Source: Ailurus styani
Taxonomy: Eukaryota > Chordata > Mammalia > Carnivora > Ailuridae
Assembly (NCBI GenBank): GCA_002007465.1
Contig: LNAC01000003.1
Coordinates: 9,585,515 to 9,649,514 of the forward strand
Length of the DNA stretch: 64,000 nt
Direction of reading: 5' to 3'
Positions 33,350 to 45,577 of the stretch are shown one piece after another; positions within the stretch are counted from its first letter, which is position 1, and every line of letters begins with the position of its first letter. The notes beneath the pieces were generated by a model. That model had not been told where the DNA came from. It was given only the letters and a program-made list of their open reading frames with translations, and made no database searches. The position numbers and the translations under genes were made by a program.

Positions 33350-34150
33350 AGAAAAGCTTGTTCCCATTCCCAAATTATAGAAATAGATACCTTACACTTA
33401 TTTTGAGTGTTTGTATGGGTTAATTTTTTTCTACCTTTGAATCTTTAATCAATTTGGAAAATACTTTGGTATAAGGCAAAAATATGCATATATTTTATTT
33501 TTTAATAATTTCTTAACAAATTTGTTATGAACTGTTTGTTCAGTAATCCAAGCCTTTTCATACCATTATGAAATTAATTCATTATATATTTTGTTTTCCC
33601 CCACCAAAAAAATTAAAAAGTAAACCTTTCACATCTTAATAAAGGTCACAACAAAAATTTCATATTGAATAGATACAATGTATTCTTCCAAGGTGTATGG
33701 ATCAAATCAGAAGCGAGTACATTATTGAATAGCCATGTATGTACTATTTAAAAACTCATTGCTTGAAAGGATCTATCAAGTAATTATTGAGTTGATTTTT
33801 TTTGAATCTTATTTTTATAATAATCAGTATGATAAAGTGAATTGTCCACCATAGTGATTTGTTTTTTTTAATTACTTAACTGCAAGATACCCAGAGTTAC
33901 ATTTCTTCTTTATGTGAAATTTCAGAAGCATAGATGGAAAAATGATAATAACAAACATTAGGATTTCAAGATACAGTAATATTTAAGGTTAGATAGAGCT
34001 GAGAGCACGTGAATATTTGGTACTATGAGAGAAGCTTAAATATTTAAAAATAAATTTGTAGCCTACACATTTTTATACTGTAATCATTTATCTAGGGAGG
34101 AACACAATTCATCTTATTTAATATAGGTCAGTAGGGTTATAAAACTAATA
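33350..34150. other. No recognised feature
   Basis: AT-rich sequence without a recognised repeat or coding signal. Confidence 0.5.
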
Positions 34151-34170
34151 GTTAAAAAATAGCCAATATT

Positions 34171-34364
34171 GGGGCACCGAGGTGGCTTAGTCGTTGAGCG
34201 TCTGCCTTCAGCTCAGGTCGTGGTCCTGTGGTCCTGGGATCGAAGCCCTCATTGGGCTCCTTTGCTCAGCGGGGAGCCTGCTTCTCTCCCTCCCTTTGCC
34301 TGGTTCTCCCTCTGCTTATGCTCTCTCTCTCTCTCCGTCAAAAAAATAAATAAAATATTCTTTA
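34171..34364 (+). mobile_element. CAN-SINE
   Basis: Head 'GGGGCACCGAGGTGGCTTAG', 'GTCTGCCTTCAGCTCAGG', CT tract and AAAAAAATAAATAAAATATTC tail. Perfect 17-base target duplication AAAAAATAGCCAATATT at 34154-34170 and 34365-34381. Confidence 0.96.
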
Positions 34365-34469
34365 AAAAAATAGCCAATATTTTTTTCTGCGTGCTCTTTG
34401 GTATAAACTATTTTGTGTTTGTGTACATCTGTTTTGTACATACATTTATACCTAAATTAGATAAGAAAT

Positions 34470-34590
34470 TTATGAGACAGAACTTAAGTGGCCAATTTGC
34501 CCAGCTTGTAACTGATAGAAGATCTGAGATTCCAACCCAGGCAGCCTGACTGCAGAGTCTCCATCTGACCATTGTAAGATACTGCCTTTC
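34470..34590 (-). mobile_element. MIR relic, antisense
   Basis: 'GCCCAGCTTGTAACTGATAGAAG', 'TGAGATTCCAACCCAGGCAGCC' and 'TGACTGCAGAGTCTCCATC' correspond to the complement of the MIR 5' half. Confidence 0.7.
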
Positions 34591-34735
34591 TAAAAAAAAT
34601 TAGAAAGAAGAATTTGGTTGTCTATAATGATTTTAGCTTAATTAGTGGCATATTTTAGATACTACATTGATGTATTTTACAAACACGATAAACACTTGAA
34701 GCATTAAGATAATATTGATCTATTTAAGCATCAGT

Positions 34736-35510
34736 CTTAGTTCTTTTAATGTTTGGTAGAACTCAACAGTGAAATCGTCACAATGCAGGGCTTTCCTTTG
34801 TTGGGAGAGTTTTGATTGCTCATTTATTTTCATTACTAGTTACGTGTTCAGATTTTCCATTTCTTCATGATTTACTCCTGGTAAGTTTTGTTTGTTTGTT
34901 TATTTGGAATTTGTTCATTTCATCTATGTTATCCAATTTGTTGCCATGCAGTTATTCATCTTATTCTCTTATAACCTTTTATTTCTGTAGAATGTGCAGT
35001 AATGTCTCCACATTTCTGATTTTGGTGATATGAGTCTTCTCTCTCTTTTTTCTGCCTTAGTCAATTTAACTAAAGTTTTGTCAGTTTTGTTGATCTTTTT
35101 GAAGAACTAACTTCTGTATTTGTTGATTTTTCTTTAATGTTTTTCTATTTTCTATTCATTTATCTCTTCTTTAATCTTTATCATTTCCTCACTTCAGCTA
35201 GCTTTGGGTTTAGGTTTTTCTTCTTTTAAGCTATAAATTTTCCCTTTTAGCACTGTTTTCCTTGTGCCCTGTAATTTTTGGAATGTTGTGTTTTTATTTC
35301 ATTAAACCTCTAAGTAGTTTCTAACTTCCCTTGTAATTTCTTGTTTGATCCATTGGTTGTTTTAGAGTGTCTTGTTTAATTTTCACAGTATTGTGAATTT
35401 TCTAGTTTTCCTCTGCTATTGCTTTCTGACTTCATCCTATTGTGGTCAGAATAGGTATTTTGTATGGTATATATCTTTTTAAATCTGTCAAGACTTAATT
35501 TATTATGCCA
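34736..35510 (-). mobile_element. L1 ORF2 internal fragment, antisense
   Basis: The complement of the ORF2 endonuclease/early reverse-transcriptase region: 'TTTAATGTTTGGTAGAACTC', 'TATCCAATTTGTTGCCATGCAG', 'GTTTTGTCAGTTTTGTTGATC', 'TGATCCATTGGTTGTTTTAG' and 'CCTATTGTGGTCAGAATAGG'. It has neither a 3' end nor a poly(A), so it is a broken old element. Confidence 0.8.
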
Positions 35511-35519
35511 GGTATAGTC

Positions 35520-36590
35520 TTAACTAAAAATATTATAAAAATTACTTCTATTAATATAATTTTGAATTTTCATGTTGGATAGTTTTATTGAATCTGTAGG
35601 ACTGTTATCTCATTTCATATATTATAAACTAGGCTTATTTTTTATTTTTTAACATCTCAATATATTAATTTTAATGAGGTTCTTTGTTCCTTTTTATTTT
35701 ATTATGACCTATTGCATTATATACTACTTTGAAAGGCTGTCTATATATCAGGGACATTTCTAGAAATTGGTTAACTCGATAAAGTAATCTTCTTAAATAC
35801 AGCTTATAATAGCTAGTATGTTAATAATTCCCTTTGGCTATTAAACGGTTTTATGATCTATAGCAAATATAAAATAGATAGCAAACAATAACTCCCCACA
35901 AGTTGTAGGTTTTCAAAGATGAAGTTTTGAAGAGTATTTTCTGGATACTTCCAGGAAAGATTTGTTTTTCACATTCTCTGCTCCCACTTCAGCTTTGCTT
36001 GAGCTGTGTTAACATGAATAATGTCAATACCAAAATGAAATATGAGTATAACCTATTAAATTCACAGAAATATCAGAGGGGCTGTGAATGAAGAAGTGGA
36101 TGAACTGTTGAGAAGTTTTTGGAGTGTGTGCTAAGGTGCGTAATATACATTCTGATACTGGTGAGGATTTGACATGTGGATAGTTGCTTTAGCAGTATTT
36201 CTCCCATGATGCTACTGACACAGGTAATTATCATTTAGTTGGTATGTCTTTTTTTTTCTTCTTGAAATAAATAATTGATTTTTCAAGATATAAGAAAACT
36301 ATAATTGTGCTATAGAATTTCTAAAATAGATAATTTTTTTAAAAATCATTGTTGAAATCCATAAAAAATTAAACTTATAAAGTGTGTTTCTAATACTTTG
36401 GTCTCTCTGTCATATAAGTTTCTAAAACTCCATTTAAGGGGTAATAGGATTATAGAGGTTAGACTTTGAGGAGGAAAGAGTTTGGCCTGGGTCACCATAT
36501 TTTTTTACTTTTGTTTGTTTATTTGTTGGACTCTGCTTCTGGAACAATGTGGGGAAACTTTGGAAATGACCAAACTTTTGTGAAAGATGT
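35520..36590. other. No recognised feature
   Basis: AT-rich. The first 250 bases could be further decayed L1, but I cannot align them with confidence. Confidence 0.45.
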
Positions 36591-36607
36591 TTATAAAGAG
36601 TTGTTGA

Positions 36608-36760
36608 CTAGGTGGGGGGATGGGGTAATTGGGTGATGGGTATTCAGGAGTGCACTTGATGTAATTATCACTGGGTATTGTATGCAACTGATGAATCACC
36701 AGATTCTACCCCTGAAACTAATAATACACTATATATTAATTAAATTGAATTTAAATTAAA
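36608..36760 (+). mobile_element. Carnivore L1 3' end, 5'-truncated
   Basis: 'GGGGGGATGGGGTAATTGGG', 'TGGGTATTGTATGCAACTGATGAATCACC', 'CCCCTGAAACTAATAATACAC' and 'TTAATTAAATTGAATTTAAATT' form the typical end of carnivore L1s. The target duplication AAAGAGTTGTTGA / AAAAAGTTGTTGA lies at 36595-36607 and 36761-36773. Only ~150 bases were inserted. Confidence 0.92.
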
Positions 36761-36850
36761 AAAAAGTTGTTGAAGAAAGATGGCTCATTTTTTACTTCAG
36801 ACTGGATTAAAATGGGGTGTCTTACTGCTCAATTTAATTTTATCTGTTTT

Positions 36851-36890
36851 ATGTAACTATTTAAGTAAATATGTAACTATTTAATTAAAT
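36851..36890 (+). repeat. 20-base tandem duplication
   Basis: ATGTAACTATTTAAGTAAAT at 36851 is followed at once by ATGTAACTATTTAATTAAAT at 36871, with one difference. Confidence 0.9.
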
Positions 36891-36894
36891 TTCC

Positions 36895-38005
36895 CTCATA
36901 AAATATTGTAAAGTAGATTAGCTTTTTTGTAGTCCATTGCTGAAATGGAAATAAGTAATTAAATTTTTTGAGTTTGAGGAATAACACAGGGCTCTAAGAC
37001 CACTATGGGAGGTTGAAGTACAAATTTTATTTATGCTTTAAACCAATTCACAAAATGAAATATACATCCATTTTCTTGTTTCTTGTCTTGTCACTATGGT
37101 TATGAAAGAAAAGATTCATGATGGCAGGTAATGAATTCAGAGAACTAGTCCCTTTGCTAGGTTTCCTTCTAACTTTCAAAATTCTAGGTCAGAGTCCTTT
37201 TTTAACTATACTACTTTGTTTCTTGTAGGGTTTCTTGTCATTAAGCAATTGTGGTAGGCCAGACATGTGTGGAAATGTAGGTTCATAAACTCTTGGCTTA
37301 TTATACTGTCCACATTGTGGCAATGAGAAGAAATAACAGGCTGCCATAATGTCCAGCAACACATAAACTCCATGTGGTCCATGGATTTACCAGTTAATTC
37401 CTTCCTTACACTTTCTCATTTTCCTTCTCAGATTGCTCCCAAACTTGAACCCTCTACCAAGGTGACATTAGAGAGAGTGTATATTGCTTTGTTTACCAAT
37501 ACTATTTACTTCATTTACATACTGCTTTTTTATTATAATGATCTCAAAGCAGTGGACCAGTTATGGGGCTATATGGATCCCTCTGCATAAAAATTTTAAG
37601 AGTATCAAGACACTGATAGCAGAAAATGAAGCCAAGTGTGGGACCTTTCTAAGCTCTGGGCTCTCTGTGTCTGCACAAGTTGCTTGCATAAAGCTGACCC
37701 AATTAACAGGAGGGGTCCTCACCAAGATTAATCTGAAGTGTTATCAGAACAATTTTTTTTTCTCAGCTAGACCTTTTGCTCCATCTACTCAAACTCCACT
37801 TTTGACTGTACCTTACTTCATTCTTATAATTTCAAGAATGTCAGCACTCTGAAGCCTTTTACAACTATTTTTAAAATTAGATTTTTGTGGCTAAGCTGTA
37901 GCTTCATAAATCCACTGATTTAGGACCTTTGAGATCTTTAACATAACATGTAATATTTTAAACATTTAGAATCGTTTGATTGTAACTTTACACATTGACT
38001 AACAT
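36895..38005. other. No recognised feature
   Basis: It contains a 122-codon open frame (37484-37852) with no recognisable domain. Its phenylalanine/isoleucine-rich start lies in AT-rich DNA and overlaps another frame. I treat it as chance. Confidence 0.5.
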
Positions 38006-38027
38006 TATGCACTGTAAAAAATTTCTT

Positions 38028-38224
38028 TTTTTTTTTAAGATTTTATTTATTTATTTGACACAGGGAGAGAGATCACAAGTAGGCAGAGAGGCAGGCAGAG
38101 AGAGAGAGGAGGAAGCAGGCTCCCCGCTGAGCAGGGAGCCCATTGCCACACTGGATCCCAGGACCCTTAGATCATGACCTGTGCTGAAGGCAGAGGCTTT
38201 AACCCACTGAGCCACCCAGGCGCC
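38028..38224 (-). mobile_element. CAN-SINE, antisense, young subfamily
   Basis: Tail TTTTTTTAAGATTTTATTTA, GA tract, 'GAGCAGGGAGCCCATTGCC' and 'GAGGCTTTAACCCACTGAGC', ending CACCCAGGCGCC. Perfect 16-base target duplication CTGTAAAAAATTTCTT at 38012-38027 and 38225-38240. Confidence 0.97.
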
Positions 38225-38733
38225 CTGTAAAAAATTTCTTCATGGTATACCTTTCCATCCCAAAGTACAGAATATTCTATTCTTCTACATACATGATCAT
38301 CGTTACTCCATATATCACATGGTCCATGCCAAATTTCTTGCAGTGATATTCCTGATTTCTTTGTATTATTAAGCCAATTCTGCATCTTTTACATGACCAT
38401 TTCTTGAATAGCATACTCTTCAGATTTCATTTAAAAGATACTATATAGGTGAAACTACTAAATTAATTATGATCTAATAAGTCATTTGTTTGCCATTTAT
38501 CTATAACTTAGTTGCCCAGAGCTTTAATGTAGAATATCATATAATTAGGCCTGATCAATATAAGTATTTGCTCTAAATAATATTGAGAATGTATATATCC
38601 ACTACAGCTAGCTTTTAGCACACCTGTTAATATTTCTGTTGCATGGATTCCTTTAGTGATATCCTCAGTATGTGTTGGTACAGTTTGAATGTAAAATTAG
38701 CAATATTGTATAGCTTGTTTCTTTTGTGAATTT

Positions 38734-38928
38734 TTTTTAAAGATTTTATTTATTTATTTGACACAGAGAGAGAGATTACAAGTAGAGAGGCAGGCATAGA
38801 GACAGGGAAAGGGGGAAGCAGGCTCCCTGCTGAGCAGAGAACCGGATGTGGGCCTCAATCCCAGGACGCTGAGATCATGACCTGAGCCGAAAGCAGAGGC
38901 TTTAACTCACTGAGCCACCCAGGCGCCC
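38734..38928 (-). mobile_element. CAN-SINE, antisense, young subfamily
   Basis: Same layout as the copy 500 bases to the left, with 'GAGCAGAGAACCGGATGTGG' and 'AGAGGCTTTAACTCACTGAG'. The target duplication TTTGTGAATTT / TTTGTAAATTT lies at 38723-38733 and 38930-38940. Confidence 0.95.
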
Positions 38929-38944
38929 ATTTGTAAATTTCTTA

Positions 38945-40125
38945 TCTAGCTTCAGACACCTATGGTCCTTGTGATAACATGTGGGGTTCTTCAATGTATA
39001 ATGATACCTTTATATATAAATTAAATACTTTTTCTCTTTAATACTTACTCTCCCTATACAGTCTTTACTAATTATTTCAGTTTATATTTTCTCTCATACA
39101 TCTTTAAACCTGTGTCTCCTTTATAATAGCTGGTATAGTTTGTTTATTTTTCTAGTTTGTACACATGGAGTAGAGTATAGGTGCTGCATGCTGGTAGAAA
39201 TTAATATTGTTTTAAAATACCTACTTTTACTTTCCAAGTATGTTATTTCAAATATAACATAATTAAATATATAAATACTTAGGTTATTTTCTCTCTCTTA
39301 AAAATCACCTTAAAGGTCATCTACTTAGAAATACATATTGCTTATAAAAGCCACATTCCTGACCACTTATACTCCAACTGTTATCACAGTAACTGTGCAT
39401 TAGAACAGTACCTAACTATGAAACAGTTGTTAGAGGAATTCTGGTAAAACCTGACCTAAAACGTTGGCAGATCACAATTTTCTAAGGGGAGGGAAAAAAA
39501 CTCACATGAGTTATGGGGTTGTAATTTGTGTTTTTTTATAGTAAAATAATATTATATATAATGTAATTAAAATAAACATTGCTTCATGGCAATGGATTTC
39601 AAATGGAATGAGGTCTAAAATTCTGTCTGATTCTCGACTATAATCTAAAAATATGTTTACAGATTTTTTTCCTACCTTTGGTTAGATTCTTTTGAATTTA
39701 TGGAATTGTATATTATCATTTCAGTTCAAATGGCATGAGACCTTGGAAACACAGGGTACAAGGGATCAATATATAACAGATAAATGACTTGAACAGGTGG
39801 TACTTAATGCTGTTTCATATATTGGTCACTTGGGAGGAGAGTTCAGTTACTGAAGTGAATATCAATTAGAATAATGTTTACCTCATCACTGATGAAACTA
39901 AGTCAAAAGATACCACTGCTTAGAAGAATGAAGGAACAATACAAATAATGTCTTTAATCCAGCTCAGAGTTCAGGCAGTCATCATCAAATAAGTCCAACA
40001 ATAAGTTGAAGGGTGAGGATAAAAAGATTAAGGCACAGCTTTTATGCTTAAAATGTTCTACTTTTGAGACAAGAGATTGTCTTATTAGCATATTAGATAT
40101 ATTAGATATATTAGCAGAAGATAAG
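38945..40125. other. No recognised feature
   Basis: AT-rich. A TATTAGATA unit is repeated at about 40090-40111. No gene or repeat family was recognised. Confidence 0.5.
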
Positions 40126-40127
40126 AG

Positions 40128-40240
40128 GACAGAGCCCTGGAGTAGAAAAAGCACAGTTTGACTCTGAGATACATTACAATGTTCAATAAGGCAAGTGATT
40201 TATTTTCTCTTACCTGAGCTTCTCCATTTGTTAAACTATT
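40128..40240 (+). mobile_element. MIR relic
   Basis: 'GAGCCCTGGAGTAGAAAAAGC', 'CAAGTGATTTATTTTCTCTTACCTGAGC' and 'TTCTCCATTTGTTAAAC' follow the MIR order. Confidence 0.6.
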
Positions 40241-40409
40241 GGATATTTTGTATGTTTTCTTCTGACCCAGACTTTAATCGGAATTGGCTTAGAACAGTCT
40301 CTCAGCGTAGACTGCATTTCTCTAGCATTTTACAAGATCTCAGTGGTGAATGTCTATATGCCATCAGATATTATGGAGTCACAAGGCTCCTTGGAGGTGG
40401 TAGAGTGAG

Positions 40410-40565
40410 CAATCAAGTAGGTTCTGAAGATGAATGGCCTGGTTACAAATCAGACATCCTCTACTTTCTAATTACATGATTTGGGCAGGGTTACTCTCTG
40501 AGCCTCATTTTCTTCCTCTGAATTGTTTTGAAGACAAAAGAAATTTAAAAAAAGTTTAAGACGTA
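40410..40565 (+). mobile_element. MIR relic
   Basis: 'GGCCTGGTTACAAATCAGAC', 'ATGATTTGGGCAGGGTTACTCTCTGAGCC' and 'TCATTTTCTTCCTCTGAATTG' match the MIR core. A second MIR in the same orientation lies 170 bases upstream. Confidence 0.65.
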
Positions 40566-40569
40566 TGGA

Positions 40570-41505
40570 GTTAAACAATATGTAAAAGTATGTCTCTGAC
40601 ACATCCAAAATTCCCAAGAATATTTAGTTATTATTTTAAGAACACAAGAACAGTGAAATTTGATTAAAAAAATCTTGGTGGATTTGAGTCAAATGGACAT
40701 TCTCTTGCTATGAGAGATGATTAAGAAAGGCAGATTTCAGAAAGCAGAGGGAGACTTTAGGCAATGCCTGGCAGGAGTGATTGGAAATTGGCTACAAATT
40801 AAGAAATCAGCTCTCAGTAATTCACTGGTTAAGAGGATACATGTTTCAGGAGTAGCTTCACATATGTGTGGTAATATGGGAACCTATGGAATGTGCCCGA
40901 GATTTACCTTCGTGATAATTGATGAATCAGCAAGTGGTCAGAATATGTAAAAATGAAGGTGTTTCAGGTTTTTATGTTTCCCCTAAAGTTAGAGTTGACA
41001 TTTTCCTCCTTAGAAATGAATGAAAGCAAGCATGCATGCATTCCCCTCTCTTTTGGGACAGTACAGAGAAGTGAACTAGCAACAAAAGAAAACTGTTCAT
41101 ATATTTGCTCATTTTATAGCAACCCTTTGAAATGAAAGATAGTTTCGCTTTCCTTTAATAAACTTGCTTAAATAAAGACTACAGCAGTATTTAACTCTTA
41201 GGCTAATATGTTTCACCTCATGGGAATATACATAAGGCTTCAAGAGAAGTGATTTGAGTTATGCTGTGTCACCATAGTTGAAAAAAAGCAATGTTTCATG
41301 TGGAAATGTCACTAGTAATAAATGAGGGGATTGTAGATGAAAAGGTCATAGGGAATCATCTCCTGTAAAAAATACCTTCCGTCATTTTTGGGAAACAGAG
41401 CTAGTAGAAATAAGACTAGTTCTTTGTAATCTTAATTCAAAATAGTATTTTGAAAGTGATGTTCTTTTCATTGGCCACTTTCCACTTCATTCATTCCTTC
41501 ATTTA
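40570..41505. other. No recognised feature
   Basis: Open frames of 60-77 codons (40717-40950, 40953-41135) show no domain, signal or splice context that I recognise. Confidence 0.5.
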
Positions 41506-41512
41506 TTTTTTT

Positions 41513-41722
41513 CTTCCAAGTAGTTATTTAAATTTATGTTAGTTAACATACAGTGTAATATTAGTTTTAGGTATACAATATAATGATTCAACATTTGCAT
41601 ATAATACCCGGTGCTCATTACGAGAAGTGCACTCTTTAATCCCCATCACCTACTTAACCACTACGCACCCCTACCAACCTCCCCTCTGGTAACCATCAGT
41701 TTGTTCACTATAGTAGAGAGAA
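41513..41722 (-). mobile_element. Carnivore L1 3' UTR piece, antisense
   Basis: 'TTAGTTAACATACAGTGTAATATTAG', 'TAATACCCGGTGCTCATTACG', 'CACTCTTTAATCCCCATCACC' and 'CCTCTGGTAACCATCAGTTTGTTC' are the complement of the carnivore-type L1 3' UTR. Confidence 0.88.
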
Positions 41723-41919
41723 CATGTAAACATTGAAACAAGAGTTAATTTCCTTTAATCAAAAAGAGCTTATAGTGAAGACACTACAAAATGGATTCAT
41801 AGAACAATTGTTCTCTGCTAGGATCTCAATAAATCCAAAGATTAATCAAGAATTATTAAATGTTACAAAATAAAAATGAAATATGCAGCTTTATTAAAAA
41901 AAATAGATCTTAAATGTTT

Positions 41920-42066
41920 ATACCACAACAAAAAAGGAATGATAATAATACGTTGTGATGGAGATTCTAACTAATGCTATGGTGATGATCATTTTGCAAT
42001 GCACAGATATATCAGATAACAAGTTTTAACTTACACAATGTTATATGTCAATTATATTTCAATAAT
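41920..42066 (+). mobile_element. L1 3' end
   Basis: 'CTATGGTGATGATCATTTTGCAATGC', 'ACACAATGTTATATGTCAATTATATTTCAATAATAG' is a sense-strand L1 3' UTR terminus, diverged and without a clear tail. Confidence 0.75.
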
Positions 42067-42069
42067 AGT

Positions 42070-42940
42070 AGAAGAAGTTAAGATAAGTATATGGCATCAT
42101 AGAAAAATGAGGACATCCTATGAGTAAAAATGAAAATGTTCACTTTGAAAAAATTTAAAATAATCTATCTTAGAAGAAAAAGAGATATTAAAATAAATGT
42201 GGATAATTCTATAAAATAAAAATTTTCAAAAGAAATTTTTCGTTCAAAAATACCTGTGTAATTGTCCTTCTTGATACTCATTTTAATTTGTAAGAATGCT
42301 TTAAAAAGTCACAGTAATACAATTAAGGAAATTTAAAAAATAATGCAGTGTGTCAACAGCTTTTAAGATTTTTATTAATTGCATTTCTGGTTGTTACTAA
42401 TTTCTATTCATACTGGTCTAATCCATGCTTTTCTTTTTAACAAATAATTTACTTTTACATGAAAGCACAGCTATGTGGGTGAGATGACTTTATTTCTCAT
42501 GTACAGCTTGGGGTAAACTCTAAAGATTTAGTACTAACAGTGCCAATGACACCTACTCACAGCAACAACTGTGTCATGCTTAGTGTGAAAAAAATAGTCA
42601 GACCCTTGTGAAATACCTTGCAAATCCAAATTCTTTCTGTGAAGGCAAATACAACAGGAATTTGGAACACCAACCCCCCCCAATAACCTGTACATAAAAG
42701 TTTTAGGCATTTATTATAGATTATAAATTTCTGGTTTATAAATTTGATATACCTCAAATAACTTTTAATTCTTATGGTAAGATATTAAATTTTCCTTTGG
42801 TATTATTATTTGTTAGCATATAAAATAAAATATTTTCAGATACATGTAGTTCAGGAAGCTACCGAACATGTTTTCTTCCATGTCGAGCCTATTGTATGTT
42901 CCTTTTGTCTTTCATTCTTGACTTTAGGGGATAGGGGACA
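42070..42940. other. No recognised feature
   Basis: AT-rich sequence with a C-run at 42673-42680. No gene or repeat was recognised. Confidence 0.5.
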
Positions 42941-42957
42941 GTATGATTTTTCTGTTA

Positions 42958-43128
42958 GGGCACCTGGGGGGTTCAGTTGGTTAAGTGACTGCCTTTGGCT
43001 CAGGTCATGATCCTGGAGTCCAGGTATCAATTCCCGCATTGGGCTCCAGTCCCGCATCTGGCTCCCCGGTCAGCTGGAAGTCTGTGTCTCCCTTTGACCC
43101 TCCCCCGCTCTCATGCTCTCTATTGCTC

Positions 43129-43176
<48 letters not shown>

Positions 43177-43188
43177 ATCTTTAAGAAA
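42958..43188 (+). mobile_element. CAN-SINE with long (AAAT)n tail
   Basis: Head GGGCACCTGGGGGGTTCAGT, CT-rich tract and a tail expanded to about twelve AAAT units (43131-43177). The core carries a local repeat of 'CCCGCAT...GGGCTCC / CCCGCATCTGGCTCC'. The 15-base target duplication has one change: 42943-42957 ATGATTTTTCTGTTA and 43189-43203 ATGATATTTCTGTTA. Confidence 0.95.
43131..43177. repeat. (AAAT)n microsatellite in SINE tail
   Basis: About twelve AAAT units without interruption. It grew from the normal SINE tail. Confidence 0.95.
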
Positions 43189-43209
43189 ATGATATTTCTG
43201 TTAACTCTT

Positions 43210-44280
43210 GGAAAGAGCAATTTAATTCAGGGAGTTTAATACTTGGTTCCCAGTTCCCTGGAATGTTATGGTTTACTATTTTCTTTTCACTTAACAGAAG
43301 GCATTTTGCTTCTTACCCAGATGCTAATCACAGATTTGTTACTGCCCTGTAAACATCCCTTTACTATGTCTAACATAAAGTTGTCTTACATTTTTCTAAA
43401 TTTTCTGGATAGCAAAGACAATTCGGAACATCAAGAAAGTAGTGATTTCTGCTTCCTTCAGAAAAGCAGGTCTAGGAAATACTAGGCATAAAAGATATAA
43501 TCTAACTTCATGCATTTTTTTGATTTCCATTTATGGATGATGTTTTTATATATTCTACCTCATATATATATATTGTTTTAGAAAATGAAAGTATATAAGA
43601 ATGCTGGTTGCTGAAGCTTTTGTATTCTGAAAAGTTGAATGCTTTCTTAAATAGTGGCACAAAAGAAAAAAAAATTATTTCCAACATTTTAATCTTTGAC
43701 TCTGCATTATAGTCATTTTTCAATGTGATAATCAGTTTTTTGCTTGACTTTTTTATTGAAAGTTGGTGCACTGAATTGCTGAAAAGAAGCTCTTTAGTTT
43801 TTGGGTTCTTTTGCTGGTCAGTGATTACTAATATCTCCTATGTCTTTTATATGTGTTATCCTTTTTTGTTGATATTCAAAAACTCTGGAAAATGTTTTGA
43901 GAGTTGAGTTGGACACATGTAGACACCTGTACATCTGAAAAAAAATTTCTATAGAAATGTCTTTAAAAATAAATAAAATACCAACTTAGAAATCTAGCAT
44001 GCCTGGAACTGAGTAAGTCCAAAGAAAAGAGGTTCAAAGTGAGGTCAAAAAGGAAGGCAATAGAAAGGGATTTGGATTCTATAATTATGATGAGGACTAG
44101 TTGGCTGAGAAAGAAATTGACAAGACTTGGACATATGTTACTGCCTGCTCTTTAAATGTAACAGTAGTAGCTCTGCCTGCCACCTTGTCCCAGAAGTAGA
44201 GCACAGGCTCAAAATGAACAATTCCTCTTCCACTGATGAAGGAGGTTTACCCACTCAGCTCCAGGTATGACTTCCCTTAA
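43210..44280. other. No recognised feature
   Basis: AT-rich sequence. A TATATATATAT patch lies at 43562-43573. No coding evidence was found. Confidence 0.5.
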
Positions 44281-44294
44281 CACTGCTGTAAACT

Positions 44295-44501
44295 GGGGCA
44301 CCTGGGTGGCTCAGTGGGTTAAAGCCTTTGCCTTTGGTTCAACTCATGATCCCAGGGGTCCTGGGATCAAGTCCGGTATCAAGACCCGCATGGGGCTCTC
44401 TGCTCAGCAGGGAGCCTGCTTCCTCCTCTCTCTCTGCCTGCCTCTCTGCCTACTTGTAATCTCTCTCTGTCAAATAAATAAATAAAATCTTTAAAAAAAA
44501 T
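44295..44501 (+). mobile_element. CAN-SINE, young subfamily
   Basis: Head GGGGCACCTGGGTGGCTCAG, 'GGGTTAAAGCCTTTGCC', near-consensus CT tract and tail. The core has a small local duplication ('TCAAGTCCGGTATCAAGACCC'). The target duplication TGCTGTAAACT lies at 44284-44294 and 44502-44512. Confidence 0.96.
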
Positions 44502-44830
44502 TGCTGTAAACTTCTTGTCACTGTCCCAAAGGCATTAAGTTAGCATTCGTGACTTCTCAACAACTTGATTTCCCCAGGCTCTTTGAACACAGTGCATTGG
44601 CTTTACTAGGCTGAAAGCCATATGCTATAAATTGCAAATGTCTTGCTACCATTCCTAAATGTATCTACTGAACTGATTTACTGTATTGACCAGATGCTCA
44701 CCTTGAGTGTATGTTCACAAGAAAATGAAAAAAAAAATTACAAAAGCACAGTTTCATATTTATGATTAACTTTATCCTATCAAGATGCTGAAAGAAAATG
44801 CTAAAGTAGCTTCCCCCTGTCAATTCATAG

Positions 44831-44890
44831 CTCAGTGGGGAGTCTGCTTCTCCCTCTGACCCTGTGCCCACCCCAAAGATTAAAAAAAGA
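44831..44890 (+). mobile_element. CAN-SINE 3' scrap
   Basis: 'CTCAGTGGGGAGTCTGCTTC', 'TCCCTCTGACCCTGTGCCC' and an A-rich end. Only the middle/CT part of a SINE remains. Confidence 0.8.
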
Positions 44891-45112
44891 GTAGAGCAAG
44901 AGGAATTTACAACTGGGGAGAAATGAATTTAGGATAATTATAAACAAAGGTAGAGAAAATTCTGGAAGTAATCTCAAGGTGACATATGTGTGGATGTTGT
45001 TTCTCATTTGAAACTTTAAGAATGCAGTATTGTTTTTAATAGTCTCCCTTTCGGTGCTATAGCTCAGTGACTTGGTAGTGAAACATCACCTGTCTTCTCA
45101 GAAAGTAGTTTT

Positions 45113-45345
45113 ATTATTTTTAATTCTTAAAAAAGGTTTATTTATTTATTTTAGAGAGCAAGATCACGTGTACGTGCATGCGTTCCCAAGTGGGGAGGGG
45201 CAGAGGGAGAGAGAGAGAGAATCCTGAAGCAGACTCCCCGCTGAGCAGGGAGCCTGACTGGGGCTCGAGTCCCAGGACCCTGAGAGGATGACCTGAGACA
45301 AAATCAAGAGTGGGCCATTTAACGAACTGAGCCACCCAGTCACCC
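45113..45345 (-). mobile_element. CAN-SINE, antisense, older
   Basis: Tail 'GGTTTATTTATTTATTTTAG', GA tract, 'CCCAGGACCCTGAGAGGATG' and 'AACTGAGCCACCCAGTCACC'. Perfect 14-base target duplication CAGAAAGTAGTTTT at 45099-45112 and 45346-45359. Confidence 0.95.
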
Positions 45346-45577
45346 CAGAAAGTAGTTTTTAGACTAATTTCAAAGCTAAGTTGTTCAATTAGAAAGCCCC
45401 TTTTATCCAAGATTCTCTAATTTCTACTTTAATTAATTAGTAGTGATACAATTCTTGCCAAACAAGGAATCTAAATTCATCAAGATTGAATTTTATTTTA
45501 TATCTGCCTAGAGGTAGTGAACTACTCTTTGGGAGACATAAATTAAGGTGACAGACAATATCCATTCTCTCTAAAGT

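Noticed and set aside
34169..34549. 126-codon open frame
   Set aside because: The first two thirds are a CAN-SINE and the rest is a MIR relic; the frame is accidental.
37484..37852. 122-codon plus-strand open frame
   Set aside because: No domain, no composition typical of a protein, overlaps another frame, AT-rich DNA, no recognised splice context.
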